64,000 nucleotides of DNA from Membranipora membranacea (lineage: Eukaryota > Bryozoa > Gymnolaemata > Cheilostomatida > Membraniporidae): contig OU612065.1 of the NCBI GenBank assembly GCA_914767715.1, positions 31,062,001-31,126,000 on the forward strand. The letters are read 5' to 3'. Below, one piece after another: positions 1 through 9,890 of this stretch. The notes below the pieces were generated by a model. The model ran no database searches. It was not told where the DNA came from and worked only from the letters and a program-made list of their open reading frames with translations. Within the stretch, counting starts at the first letter, position 1. Each line of letters begins with the position of its first letter. The translations under genes and the position numbers were made by a program.

Positions 1-912
1 GTGATTGTCGAGAGGAGTGTTTTTAACTATATAGCTTTTCAGCAGACGTTCCATTGTTTTACATAAGCAGCTTGTCAGGGCTATTGGTCGGATGTGTTTA
101 AGTTGATTTGGCTTGTCAGTTTTTGGCAGTGGTTTGATGATGGCCGATTTCCATATATTAGGAGTTGTTTGAGAGTCAAGAGAGAAGTTGAATATATCCG
201 TAATTACAGGCGCTAGTTGGTCAGCACAGAGTTTTAATGCTCTTGGTATCAGACCATCAGGTCAAGCACCCTTTCTAGAGTTGAGGCGTTTGAGTTGTAC
301 CCGAGCTGATTTTTCATCTATTGTGCAGGGAGGAGCAGTTAGGTTTTTGTAAGCAGGTTGTGGTGGCTGAGTGTCTTGTTTCTCAAATCTGGCAAAGAAG
401 TTGTTGAGTTCTTCAGGTTTGAAGTTAATACTGGTTGTGACTTGGAGTTGCTGGTTGGAAGTCCGGTAATTTTTTTAATGTCGTTCCAAGCGTTTGCAGG
501 ATCACTGGCTAAATGTTGTTGGATTTTTAGGGAATATTCTTCTCTGGCTTTTTTATTTTCTTTTGAGACTGGCTTTTTGAGTTTATGATAGAGTTTCTTA
601 TTTCCATTTTTGTGGGCGTCGTGTTTCTCAACTATCATATCCACAATGCGCTTTGTAATCCACGGCTTTTTGTTGGCATATTTTTTAACTTCCTTTGGTT
701 GTATGGTGGTCTGTGCAGAAATTAATGTAGTCAGTTATCGTTTCAGTCCGCTGGTTGATGTTGTCATTGGCATCTGTGAGATTGTCCCAAAGTGTGGTAT
801 CTAAGCATGCTTGAAGATTATCGACATTACTGTCGGAGAATGTTCTGCGAGTTGTAAACGTAGGTTTTAATTTAGACAAAGGTTTATAGGATGGCACGAG
901 ATGCATAATGTA
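1..912 (-). pseudogene. Non-LTR retrotransposon ORF2 fragment (copy 1, cut by window start)
   Basis: The minus strand encodes the region upstream of a reverse transcriptase core, broken into several frames. Visible are a Lys/Glu-rich linker (about 339-644), the preceding KPWI-type motif in another frame near 650-680, and the start of the RT region near 1-300. The same element is seen to a greater length at 34638-36743 and 53654-55759, where the catalytic YADD motif follows. Frameshifts and in-frame stops show it is dead. The endonuclease domain is absent, so the insertion was 5'-truncated. Its upstream end lies at the sequence that is the empty site in copy 2 (17701-17707). Confidence 0.75.
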
Positions 913-998
913 ATGACAAAGTTAATTTATTTGCCTATGGAACAGAGAAAAATTCAAAGCTCAAAGCGGTGAAGATTAAAGCTAAAACAGCAGAAGAC

Positions 999-1079
999 AA
1001 CTACCGATACCATACCGAGAAATACAAGGCCACCTAAAAAACAAAAAAACAAAAACCAGTGGCCATGTGACAAGGCTAT
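999..1079. repeat. Right arm of an inverted-repeat element (copy 1)
   Basis: This segment is the reverse complement of the left arms seen at 17431-17511, 34359-34440 and 53375-53456. The outer end is a TAGCCTTGTCAC-type sequence next to a CACGTGGCCAC-like core. The matching left arm of copy 1 lies before the window. The element is probably a MITE or foldback transposon, but no transposase is seen. Confidence 0.6.
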
Positions 1080-2866
1080 ATCACAGGATATTGAATATAT
1101 CTGAAGACTGCCTACCAGTCAAACTGATATGGGACCATTTGCCTTGTATTTTTTTGGACGATGTTCTCAGGCTACCGCTATATTTTTTTCTCTACTAATT
1201 TATAATCAATTTTAGAAATTTACATTTGGAAAAAAAATTGACAGTTAACAGGTTCCCATCTCAGTCAGTCAGTCTTAATGATCAGCTCAGTAAGCAGCGC
1301 CTTCATCACTGAACTGTGGGATCTTTGTGGAAAATAGCCAAAACTCAGAGCGAAGGCATATCAAATTAATCGGTGTTGGAGTAGGGCACCTGCCCTCTAA
1401 TATGAAAGTGAGAGAGGTCTTGGGATGTTAATCCAGCTGCAAACTGCTGACTACTGGGCTCAGTTGATACCCCAGGGGTGAACTGACATACCTGCAAATT
1501 TAGAGAAGCATGACGCTAAATATGACGGCCTCGTCCCTAAGCACCTTTATTTCTAAGTCTTTGGACCGAGACAGTTTTGATACGCCGAAATCTCCATATA
1601 GTTCTAGCTACAAAACAAAGAAAGATTGGTCATCAATATGATATTTGATTTGATATTCTGGTTCAAAGCTAATTCACTGAAGCTCTTCCTAATGTCTTTT
1701 TGCTCTGAAATGGGTCAGCCAGTTGTCCCTCGGCCACAGTCAGTGGTAATTTCAATCATGGAAATTTTCAGTCAAAGTGTTAATATATATGAGTTATCTT
1801 GTCTTAAGTCAAGAGCGGCAAACTCCTGCAAAACACAAGTTACTTATCATTAAACTCTCCTTTCAAAACCTAATTTTTCGAATTGAAATTATATTTCAAC
1901 TTCTATGTAACCACTGCTCGTCAATAACAAGTCACCAACTTGATATGTGAACCTTTGTTGAACACCGATGATGGTTTAATTGGATAAACTGTTGAGTGGA
2001 GTACATATAGTCATGAGGCTCTTGATTGATTTGTGGTGCATTGTACTCTCCAGTTCAGTGGTCCCTTGGCTCTTAGTTCTAGCTGTCTCTCTTAAGGTTA
2101 TGATACCAAAGATGGTTTTTCCTCTAGTGCGCAATGCCACAGGATCCAGAAAATGCCCCTAATGGGTGCTTCAGAGGCTTCTTGTAAACATTATGCAGTT
2201 GAAAGTCTGATATCAATCATAGCGCAACTTCAAGACATGAGGTCATGCTGAAACCAATATTTTCAGAATCAGTGTTCGATTAGCTTTCCAAAGATATATA
2301 AATTGTCCAAATCGGTTAACGCTGGTATCATAACCTTATGTCTCTCTCTGTCTTGTCTAGTCTCCCTTGTGGTCCATGCGCATCTCCTGTGCGCAGCCTG
2401 CAACTCTCCCTTCCTCTCTACTGCAGGTAGTCCCTATATATAGCTCCTTAACCTTGGTCCCTACATTTCGGACTACACTACAGTGGGTGCCTCCAAACAC
2501 ATATTTCTCTAGATCATTCACAACTACTGAACTAGAATACGTAGTGTTTATAGATTCAATCAGGTATATTGAGTGAAAACAGTTTTGTTTTTGTATACCC
2601 ACGCTGTTTGATTTTAAAAACACAGCAATACAGGAGGTTCAAATTTTCATGACTTTGTGTAATAGATAAATATCAGTCTATAAGCTTGCTTGGATTAAAT
2701 ATGGATATTCATCCTCATAATACAGAACTATTTGTTCATGTTATATACTTTTATTGGCAACCAAAGTCATCTCATTCGAAATGTTTTGCACTCAGTGCCA
2801 GAAAAAATGTTTTTTGAAAACAAAAAAAGAGAAACAGAAAGGAAATGATATCATCAATGATGTTGG
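1080..2866. other. No gene seen
   Basis: Only short chance reading frames occur here. The stretch 2350-2520 contains a TATATATA sequence on the minus strand and a C-rich tract that could be an old LTR, but I found no second copy within the unit and cannot support that. The same sequence recurs in the other three cores. Confidence 0.6.
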
Positions 2867-3510
2867 TCAAGTCGATAATATATGGTTGAAAAGTAAAGTT
2901 TTGAATGAACGGAACTTCTCTTTAGATCTCAAATGTAACGTTAAAGAATTGTATGTAGCAGAAACTTTGTATCTTAGATTGTCTGTATGATATAAAAGTA
3001 AATGTTTATCACGAAAATTGAACTTGGTAGTGTTTTTAAATCCTCTATATATAAACGGAGGTGTTAAAAAATTGTTTATCTTATGCGCAAAAAAGTGAAG
3101 TGAAATAACAAACAAGCTTAGGAAGAGGTAGGAGTTGTAATGATTGTGTAATGGATTCGGTTGGAATGAGATAATATGGGATGTAATGCACATTTGTGAT
3201 AATGCGTAAACCCCGTTTTTGCAACAAAAATAATCTATTGAGGGCATTATTGCAGGACAAGTTGCCAATGATATGGATACCATATATAAGGTGACAATAG
3301 ATAAACTGGAAGTAAAATGTGCGGGCACTTGCTATATCCAAGAAGTATCTCAAATTTTGAAGTAGGTAAACATTCCGTTGTACCTTTTTATATACATACT
3401 CTAGATGATCCTGCCATGAAAGCGAGTCATTCAACACAAAACCCAGAAGCCTTGTAGTTCTCTGTCTGTTTAGTTTTTCATGCCCTATGTACAGTTCCAG
3501 GTCATAAAGC
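2867..3510 (-). pseudogene. Reverse transcriptase C-terminal relic (non-LTR), copy 1
   Basis: Two overlapping minus-strand frames together give the C-terminal part of a non-LTR reverse transcriptase. The first (3437 down to 3081) has an LGFVLNDSLSW-type start, then a helical stretch containing LQKRGLRII. The second frame continues with a typical tail ending in a FRSFKTLLFNHIL-like segment. The catalytic core is missing and a frameshift near 3090 separates the two halves. Copies 3 and 4 carry one extra A in the A-run beside this frameshift. It is present in all four cores, so it predates the duplication. Confidence 0.7.
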
Positions 3511-4219
3511 AGATCTGTAAACTATAAAGCGGATGTGGTGTAAACTATACACTATCTGCTGATGCCTGATTCCATATCTGGCCACATCGAGGCTCCTGGC
3601 TCACTTATGACCTTCAGCCTCAAACAAGCCTCGATTGATTGTTATTGTAAGATTTTTTAAAACAAAGCCATGTAATAGTTTCGTTCACAAGCTTTGGAAC
3701 TGGGCAAGCTGCCAGCTATTGCACTCAAACAATCAAACATAACAGAGACAAAACCACCTTCTGAGAAATTCAAGGAACTCAAGAATTCACTTTAGAGAGC
3801 ATTTTTTGTCATATACAATACATTGCTGGGTTTTATTAAAGTTTGACTCTAGAGCCATGGTTTCTATTCTCTCTTTAATATAAACCTTCAGCAAGGTCTG
3901 GTTTTGGCTGCTTTTATGCTATGATTACAATCTAAGATTCCTCCTTAGATGGTGTAACACATAATATACACTGAAATCTTATCACGACCCCAATTGGCAA
4001 TCTTTGAAAGCCAAAGCATACCCAAGACCCGCACTCAATAGATGGAGAGATGGTTGCTAACTTGATTGTTATATGTGTGAATTTTTATAATTTTTGCTGT
4101 TTAGGCCTGTGTGCTTGCTACCAATAGGCTTTACCTCTTATGCTTCTAATATGAAGATGATAAGAAGCCCCTTGATTAATTTCAAATACGGATGCGCAAA
4201 GCTTTCAATTGAGATGGAG
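3511..4219. other. No further gene; probable 3' flank of the peptide gene
   Basis: There is no open frame of note. A minus-strand AATAAA lies just to the right at 4220-4225, about 260 bases beyond the proposed third exon of the peptide gene, and could be its polyadenylation signal. A GC-richer patch at 3570-3640 has weak internal inverted repeats. Confidence 0.4.
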
Positions 4220-4562
4220 TTTATTCAGTTGAATGATTAAAATATATTATCATACTGTATACAAAATTGATAAGATTAACCAAAATTGTATATTGGAGGT
4301 TGTCAGCTTGTCCAGAGAGTTTGAAACAGTTAAGCTGGTGGTTTAACAGGCACATCATCTAAAATTAAAATTGAGAAACGAAGATAAGTCTTAGAAGTAA
4401 GTAATTAAATAAAAGCTTAATAAATGATTTAAATTTAGGATCCGTTTTTTAACCATTTAAAAAAAATCAAAACCAAGGATTATCTGACAAAGAAACAGCG
4501 GACCACACATGGCATTATGTTCCATTGTAGACCGACTAGATATGATAATACAATAATACTTA

Positions 4563-5107
4563 CTAGCACTTAGATTTTGGCATGCAGACTCGAGGTTTAC
4601 AGCTCTGGCAGCAGTGTGTGTTTTTCTTGCCGTACGTCTGAGTGTTGCAGTCCTCATTGCGCGCACATTGCTCACCTCCGTGGGTATCATAAGTGTTGCA
4701 GTTATTTCTACTGGCGGCTGGGAAACAAGAATATACTTTGAAGCAGTGTTATATTGGTATTACTTGTCTAGTCAGTAGATGGACAACACAAGAGGAAGTT
4801 CTTTTAAATTAACTTGCCTTATAATTGAACTTTGTATGTTCTGTGAGCGTTTACAACTTGAGAACTTGAAGGTTAATCACTTATTGTGGGTCTTTTACTT
4901 TAGAAATGATCTTAGGGTTTGACATGAATCCCACATTTGAGACAACAAAATGTTCGAAACATTCTTTCTTGTTACACAGAAAAATTTAAGAACTAATTGA
5001 TTATTAAAAGTGAGTATTTAAAATTTCAAGGAGTAACTTATGTTAGACTTACCAACAGCAGCTACCAACACAAGGCATGCAAATATGAGTGTGATGAATC
5101 GAGCCAT
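4563..5107 (-). CDS. Secreted eight-cysteine peptide, ShK-like (copy 1)
   Basis: Two coding exons, 5053-5107 and 4563-4717, are joined by a GT-AG intron (donor GTAAGT, acceptor after a TTTCCCAG tract) and encode 69 residues. Residues 1-18 or so form a classic signal peptide (MARF start, hydrophobic core, small residues before cleavage). The mature part is about 49-51 residues with cysteine spacing C-x10-C-x5-C-x11-C-C-x2-C-x4-C-x5-C. A Tyr-Gly-Lys-Lys segment and the final CxxxC pattern resemble ShK toxin-like domains, but there is an added cysteine pair and a longer last loop. It is probably secreted and disulfide-rich; a role as antimicrobial or venom-type peptide is inference only. The TAG stop overlaps a GTAAGTA donor, suggesting a further 80-base intron (4484-4563). 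Splicing there makes TAA, so the protein ends the same way. Confidence 0.75.
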
Positions 5108-5188
5108 GGTGAAGAAGTTTGAGTCTCTCTTGGTTCTGTAAACTTAGGTAGAAGAATGAATTTATGACCTTAATTGAAAAGTAGGGAA

Positions 5189-5196
5189 TTTATATA
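5189..5196 (-). promoter_or_regulatory. TATA box of the peptide gene (copy 1)
   Basis: On the minus strand a TATATAAA sequence lies 82 bases upstream of the ATG at 5107. It is conserved in all copies and leaves room for a short 5' leader, as expected for a small secreted-peptide gene. No transcription start was measured. Confidence 0.5.
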
Positions 5197-7120
5197 CTGT
5201 GGCAAACAGGATCCTTGGATTGTGTACACTGATAATGGTTAGATAAAGCTTACGTAGACAAAGTGTCGATGAGTTTCAAATATAGCATCAGATCATTATG
5301 TGTCATAAACGCTTAGGCTAGTTACATCCTTTTCTAATTGTATACCAGGATTTAAAGCAGTCATATGTAATCATAATAGATAATTGATTTAGAATGTCCC
5401 TTTAAAAGATACAGTCTATAGATAAGAAAATTGACAGCTCAGATGCAATTGGTAGTCTCTTCATATTAGAATTATACATAAAAAAATAATCATTTATGCT
5501 TTGATATCGAATAAAATATTGGCAGCTCTACAAATGGAAGAGATAGATTAGTGAGTTATGGGCATTTTTGCCGACAAGCTTAATGGCATTCATCGTCATC
5601 AAGAATTTTGAATTAAACAAGGAAAAGAAAATTATGTTAAAAAGCGGCAAATAATGAATGAATAGTGCCAATATTAAAGTCTATAAATGTCCCTATTATT
5701 TCCAGCAAATAATAATAACTGCTTGTATTATTAGCGACTTGGAACACAATTTATACACAGTATTATGACCGGAAAAACTTTTTCTTTTATCGAGTGTAAA
5801 ATTGTAAATTACTGAAAATTAAAAAACCAAAGTTTTTGTTTACAAAATGAAACTGAAAATTCCTTACTTATTATTATTATGAACTATATAACTAGGGTCA
5901 CAGTGGCTGTGATAGTTTGTGAAGTAGGAATTAAAGGATGTAGGAGTAACAGGTACCAGAAGTTAGACCCAGTTTAACTCTTCCTACATTGGTTTAACAT
6001 CAACCGATGAGTTGTTACCATAAACCTATAAATACTTATATATATATATATTAATACTTACATTTATATGTACATGGTTGTTACTCTGACAAGACTGCAT
6101 ATATAAAGATGAGTATGAATATGAAGATAATGTGTGAATGGATGATAAATGCACAATTGAAAGATAGCTAGGTGAGGTAATACTTTTGACAATGCATCAA
6201 TGTTTATTTGCTCTTACACTATAAGCCTCTGTCTTACCTGTTAACAGTAGATTCTAACTTCTGGTTTTATGTGAGAAGTGTAGATAACTCAGTTGAGCTA
6301 AAATTGAATCAATAGAAAATTGGAGATCAAGGAGTAAAAGACAGACCTCCTATTTTTTTTTTACTTTGTTTGTGATTATTGTGATTTGTCAATCAAGGAT
6401 TTTTTTTTTCAATGCGATAAAAGAGACATGTCCGACAACGTCAGTTTACCTACACTGGCCATATTTTGATGGAGAGGCTATTCCAAGCTTTTGCAGTTCG
6501 GTATTTCATGATTTTGACATTACTACACTTATTGCTGTGTGTATCACGCACTGGCTCTGTGAGCTGTATGAATGTGGTGACATTTCAGATGATGTTTGGA
6601 GCATCTAGTCGTTTCTGAGGCTTCTGAGGTTTTTGATGCTGGATTTGGTTTTGTTTTTGTTGTGGGCGAGATGGTTTTCGATACTTCAGCTAGACGATGA
6701 CAGCACAGGGCCGAGTAAACTTCCTTGATGAAAGCCTACATCTACAGCTTTAGATGATGATCTAGCACAACTGAAGCTACAAGGTCTGATAAAAAACTGT
6801 TGTTGGTAGCGTCATCTATCACTCCGAGTGCTTCCTATTTTCAAGGTTGCATGGGTGATTGTTTATTAAAAATAATTCAAGGGTATATTTTCTGTCATTG
6901 AATATCTGAATCATTTAATTTTGTTATTTATAGACTTTTTCATTTGATGATACTTCATCTGCCATTTGATCATACTTCACTGCCATCTGCCATCATCATT
7001 ATCTAATTGTCATGAACTGTGACACTATAATGATATTATGAACTTTATATGCTATTCAAGTCCGGTTTCAGGGCAAATGCGCGTATGCGTATGGTGTAAG
7101 GTTTATCATATCTATTTAGA
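5197..7120. other. Region between the two head-to-head peptide genes; no gene seen
   Basis: AT-rich sequence with a short (TA)n run near 6041-6053 and two long T-runs near 6352-6362 and 6403-6410. The open frame at 6366-6608 has no family resemblance, and its C-terminal half is replaced in copies 2-4, so I treat it as chance. It probably contains regulatory sequence for the divergent pair, but I cannot point to a site. Confidence 0.5.
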
Positions 7121-7240
7121 GCACCCTTGTACAAGGGTGATTTGTGAAGAGCTCACCTCAATTAGCAGCACGGGTAGTGACTGGGATTTGAACCTGTAAC
7201 TCTCAGATTGAGAAACTCGAATCCTAACCACTACGCCACT
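7121..7240 (-). mobile_element. tRNA-derived SINE (copy 1)
   Basis: On the minus strand there is a tRNA-like head with an A-box-like GTAGTGGTTAGG (7221-7237 region) and a B-box GGTTCAAATCC (7183-7194 region), spaced as in a tRNA gene. It is followed by a tail that ends in an 18-base perfect palindrome (CACCCTTG...CAAGGGTG). The anticodon stem is degraded, so this is not a working tRNA gene. The same element is in every core. Confidence 0.65.
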
Positions 7241-7298
7241 CTGCCACCCTGCCACCAATCCACCCTGCCACCCTGCCACCCTGCCACCCCTCCACCAT
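7241..7298. repeat. 8-bp minisatellite fused to the SINE (copy 1)
   Basis: Tandem CCACCCTG units directly abut the 5' end of the SINE. Copy 1 has the shortest array. Between the fixed flanks CACTACGCCA and CACC(C/A)TGAAG the length is 64 bases here, versus 144, 120 and 112 in copies 2, 3 and 4; all differences are multiples of eight. Confidence 0.85.
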
Positions 7299-7437
7299 GA
7301 AGGATATGTACACCTTTTTCCATCTATCAAATTATAATAATTGTTGTTATATTTAGATCTAATTGACATGTAGCCTAAGTTTAAAGAAATCCATTCATTT
7401 ATCTGAGTAAACAGACAAAGACATCACCTACTTCACC

Positions 7438-7839
7438 ATGGCTCGATTCTCCACACTTATTTCTGCATGCCTTGTAATGGAAGCTGGTGGTAAGTATACA
7501 TAAGATAATCATTCAATTTTTTAAAGCTCATTTAATAAATTATCTTAGATTTTTAAAATGATAAGATAATAACTTGTTTTGCATAACCAGAAAGAATATT
7601 TCAAAATTGTTCCGTTCGTGTCAAGCGCGAATATCATTTCAAACAAAGGCAACAATGTATTTTTTGTTTTACAGTAGCTACCACTGGTAACAGTAAAAAT
7701 TACTGCTGGGATTATGATACCCATTGAGGAGAGCAATGTGTGCACTATGGAGACTGCAACCCTCAGACATACGGCAAGAAGAACACACACTGCCACCAGA
7801 GCTGCAACCTTGAATTTGCTCGCCAAAAAATAAGTGCTG
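7438..7839 (+). pseudogene. Divergent paralogue of the ShK-like peptide, dead (copy 1)
   Basis: Exon 1 (7438-7489) encodes a 17-residue signal-like start (MARFSTLIS...) and ends at a GTAAGT donor. Exon 2 (7675-7839) follows a pyrimidine-rich acceptor and aligns with the second exon of the minus-strand gene, including the Cys-Asn-x-Gln-Thr-Tyr-Gly-Lys-Lys stretch. A TGA at 7725-7727 replaces a glycine codon, and a one-base deletion after the SC motif shifts the last part. A donor-like GTGAGT ends exon 2, as in the live gene. At one position where the live gene has the second Cys of its CC pair this copy has His, closer to a standard ShK C-x3-C pattern. It faces the live gene head to head, 2.3 kb away. 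Confidence 0.8.
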
Positions 7840-8937
7840 GTGAGTGTTTTTTTTTCCCGCACCACGGCAGATGAAGTATCTCATTTAATCAATTAATTTA
7901 CAATGAAAGCCTTTTTCAGTATCCTGAATCTCAGTCTGTTTTTACTTTAGATGGAATTTGCTCAGCCAGTAGATAACAAATTCGGACTATCATGCCAGTT
8001 GATATAAATATTACCATTTTATTTGAAATCTTGATCGTTAATCTTTTGATGGTTTCAACCATCAACTGATTAAAACTCTGGAAGTCCAGATGCTATGGGT
8101 ATAAATACCTGTCACTTGTGCATAAAATGTGAATAGCCATGTCACATGTCATTTAACAATCATGTCCACTTCTGGTTGTAAAGTAACGGTATGCTGACTG
8201 CAATGGCTATCTTCAGAAAATTCAGGATTTCCACCTGAGAAATTTGTGACAAATGACGACAATTCTGATGAAAAACCCCGATCAGACTACAACGAAGTCA
8301 CTATCAATCAACATTGTTATTGCATTCATAGCCAGAGTTAAACATTATACAAGCCTGTATTTTTATAAAAAAATATGGGGGAGGGTCGCAATATAATCAA
8401 TCATAGTTACCCACTGTGATACACTTTGGTAAGCTTCTGTAATTATTTCTAATGGCCATCAAGAGAACTTGAAGGATAAAGAGCATTTCAAGGCATCACG
8501 TCTCCAGGGGATAGTCAGCAAAAGGAAAATTCCAATTGGACAGATGATACTAATCACCTTTTCTCAGACCTCATCAAAGGCAAATATGCCAATCTTGTGG
8601 TAAGTTTCTGTGCTGGCCACAAACACCGGAGACGATATCGTCAGGGATTGTCCTCAAGAAAATGTTTCCCAAATTCAATAGTTTACATATTACTGAAGAA
8701 TTATTCTAAAGTGACACCTGCCCATTATGCCAGTCATCATTTAAAATAAATATTCTGAGAGTAATGACCAAAGAGCTTTGAAATTTGTAGCTGTGTTATG
8801 ATAACATAGACAGTGGCATGCGTGTACCTTTAGTTCCCTAAGTTTCTTTCACACATAGCAAATCTTGCTGAGAGCCCGGGACCACCTGAAGCTGAAAGTG
8901 TCTGCAATGACTTTGAAATTATATTCAGAGCTATTCT
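7840..8937. other. No gene seen; end of core
   Basis: A stop-free stretch of roughly 90 codons runs on the plus strand from about 8490 with a GTAAGT in its middle, but it has no start codon, is cut short in copies 2-4, and matches no family I recognise. The core homology ends near 8913. Confidence 0.4.
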
Positions 8938-9337
8938 TGTGGCTGCTTCACGGCGGTTTAGATCCTTTGCCATTCACTGGGAGTTGTGCCTAATTGGCCA
9001 TGGCTGCATAGCTTTATGCGGTACTTGGCTATTGTGTTTTGTGTCCAATTATCTGCACTGATGGATTAATTTGGCGAGCAAATTCCTCAAGCCTTTAGTT
9101 CCCCTGTGAGCCTTGGTGTTTGAGGTTTTCCTCACAGGCTCAGTAAACTTGAGTTGCGTATAAACTTTAACTATATTTATCTATTTTTCCTGGGCAAAGG
9201 TAATATTTGGGGATTTACTAAAGGAGCAAAAAGGTATGTTATAAATTAAATTCTGTTTTCTGTAGGTTAAAATAATTCGACTCCAAGTTCACATGACTTA
9301 ATATCTCTTTTATTTCTCGATACATTCAAAATTAATT
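8938..9337 (+). repeat. 5' LTR of the BEL/Pao element
   Basis: Begins TGTGGCTGCTTC and ends CATTCAAAATTAATT; it matches 15337-15735 almost throughout. The 3' ends do not finish in a tidy CA, so the outer limit may be off by some bases. A collapsed remnant (only the GTTTTCCTCACA and TTCAAAATTAATT pieces) is present in copies 2-4 at the same place, for example 25911-25945. Confidence 0.65.
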
Positions 9338-9347
9338 AATAGGGTTT

Positions 9348-9646
9348 ACTCTACTGCCGGTGATCTCGCTGCTGATGCTTGCTGACACTAACTGTAACTG
9401 TATATGATAACCTCTTGGATTATTTATTAATCCATCCTGTCGCTGACGGAGAGCTGCTGGAGATACTTTTTACACTTCACTGATACCAGGTGCGTGCCTT
9501 TACTCTACTGCCGGTGATCTCACTGCTGATGCTTGCTGACACTAACTATAACTGTATATGATAACCTCTTGGATTATTTATTAATCCATCCTGTTGCTGA
9601 CGGAGAGCTGCTGGTGATACTTTTTACACTTCACTGATACCAGGTT
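9348..9646 (+). repeat. Leader tandem duplication, ~153-bp period
   Basis: Two head-to-tail copies start with TACTCTACTGCCGG at 9348 and 9501. The related element in the spacers (26573 and 45589) has only one copy, so the duplication is specific to this element. Confidence 0.8.
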
Positions 9647-9890
9647 AATTTTTTTTACAGCCGTCAATTTTTTGTACTAGGACTAGGTTAGGGCTTTTTG
9701 TGCAAGCTCGCCTTTTTCATCCAATAGTGCGGATTTTTTGGCTCATGCACTCTAGTTGCTGGGCTGTACTCGGTTGTGTGGTCATGGTTGTTGGGTATTG
9801 CTTTCAGTGTGTGTGTGAGTGTTTCTTGATATCTTGCCTCTGTGGAGCAGTTGTGTTTCTTGCCAATAATCTTTGTTGGTTTGTCTCAGC

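Larger units (their letters stand above)
909..8913. repeat. Core segmental duplication, copy 1
   Basis: This stretch aligns end to end with 17705-25911, 36744-44927 and 55760-63943. It is the most diverged of the four. It keeps about 26 bases near 1750 that the others lack, lacks the ~290-base reverse transcriptase relic found at 23351-23640, has the shortest minisatellite, and keeps the full second exon of the plus-strand peptide pseudogene. Homology to the other copies stops near 8913, where a BEL/Pao element follows. Confidence 0.9.

Noticed and set aside
1980-2162. 60-codon plus-strand frame repeated in all four cores, with a hydrophobic stretch.
   Set aside because: It is conserved only because the whole core is duplicated; no substitution pattern or motif supports coding.
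2350-2520. Possible old LTR (TATATATA, C-rich tract) on the minus strand.
   Set aside because: No partner repeat or adjacent element found; left as unassigned sequence.
2754-2990. 78-codon plus-strand frame, Lys-rich, in each core.
   Set aside because: It overlaps the reverse transcriptase relic on the opposite strand and resembles nothing known.
4457-4690. Minus-strand 77-codon frame over the peptide's second exon.
   Set aside because: It is a shadow in another frame; the eight-cysteine frame fits the splice sites and the signal peptide exon.
4563-5107. WAP four-disulfide-core assignment for the peptide.
   Set aside because: The central CC and eight cysteines are suggestive, but loop lengths and the order of the first and last cysteines do not fit; ShK-like spacing fits better, though not exactly.
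6366-6608. 80-codon plus-strand frame with several Cys and Trp.
   Set aside because: Its second half differs entirely in copies 2-4 because of an indel over a reverse transcriptase relic; not a conserved protein.
7121-7240. A functional tRNA gene.
   Set aside because: A and B boxes are present but the stems do not pair well, the 3' part continues into a non-tRNA tail, and it is fused to a minisatellite; SINE fits better.
7725-7727. TGA in the plus-strand paralogue as a possible selenocysteine codon.
   Set aside because: It replaces a glycine codon, not a cysteine, a separate one-base deletion follows in copy 1, and the exon is truncated in the other copies; decay is simpler.
8490-8750. About 90 stop-free codons on the plus strand with an internal GTAAGT.
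   Set aside because: No start codon, no recognisable motif, and cut short by a stop in copies 2-4.
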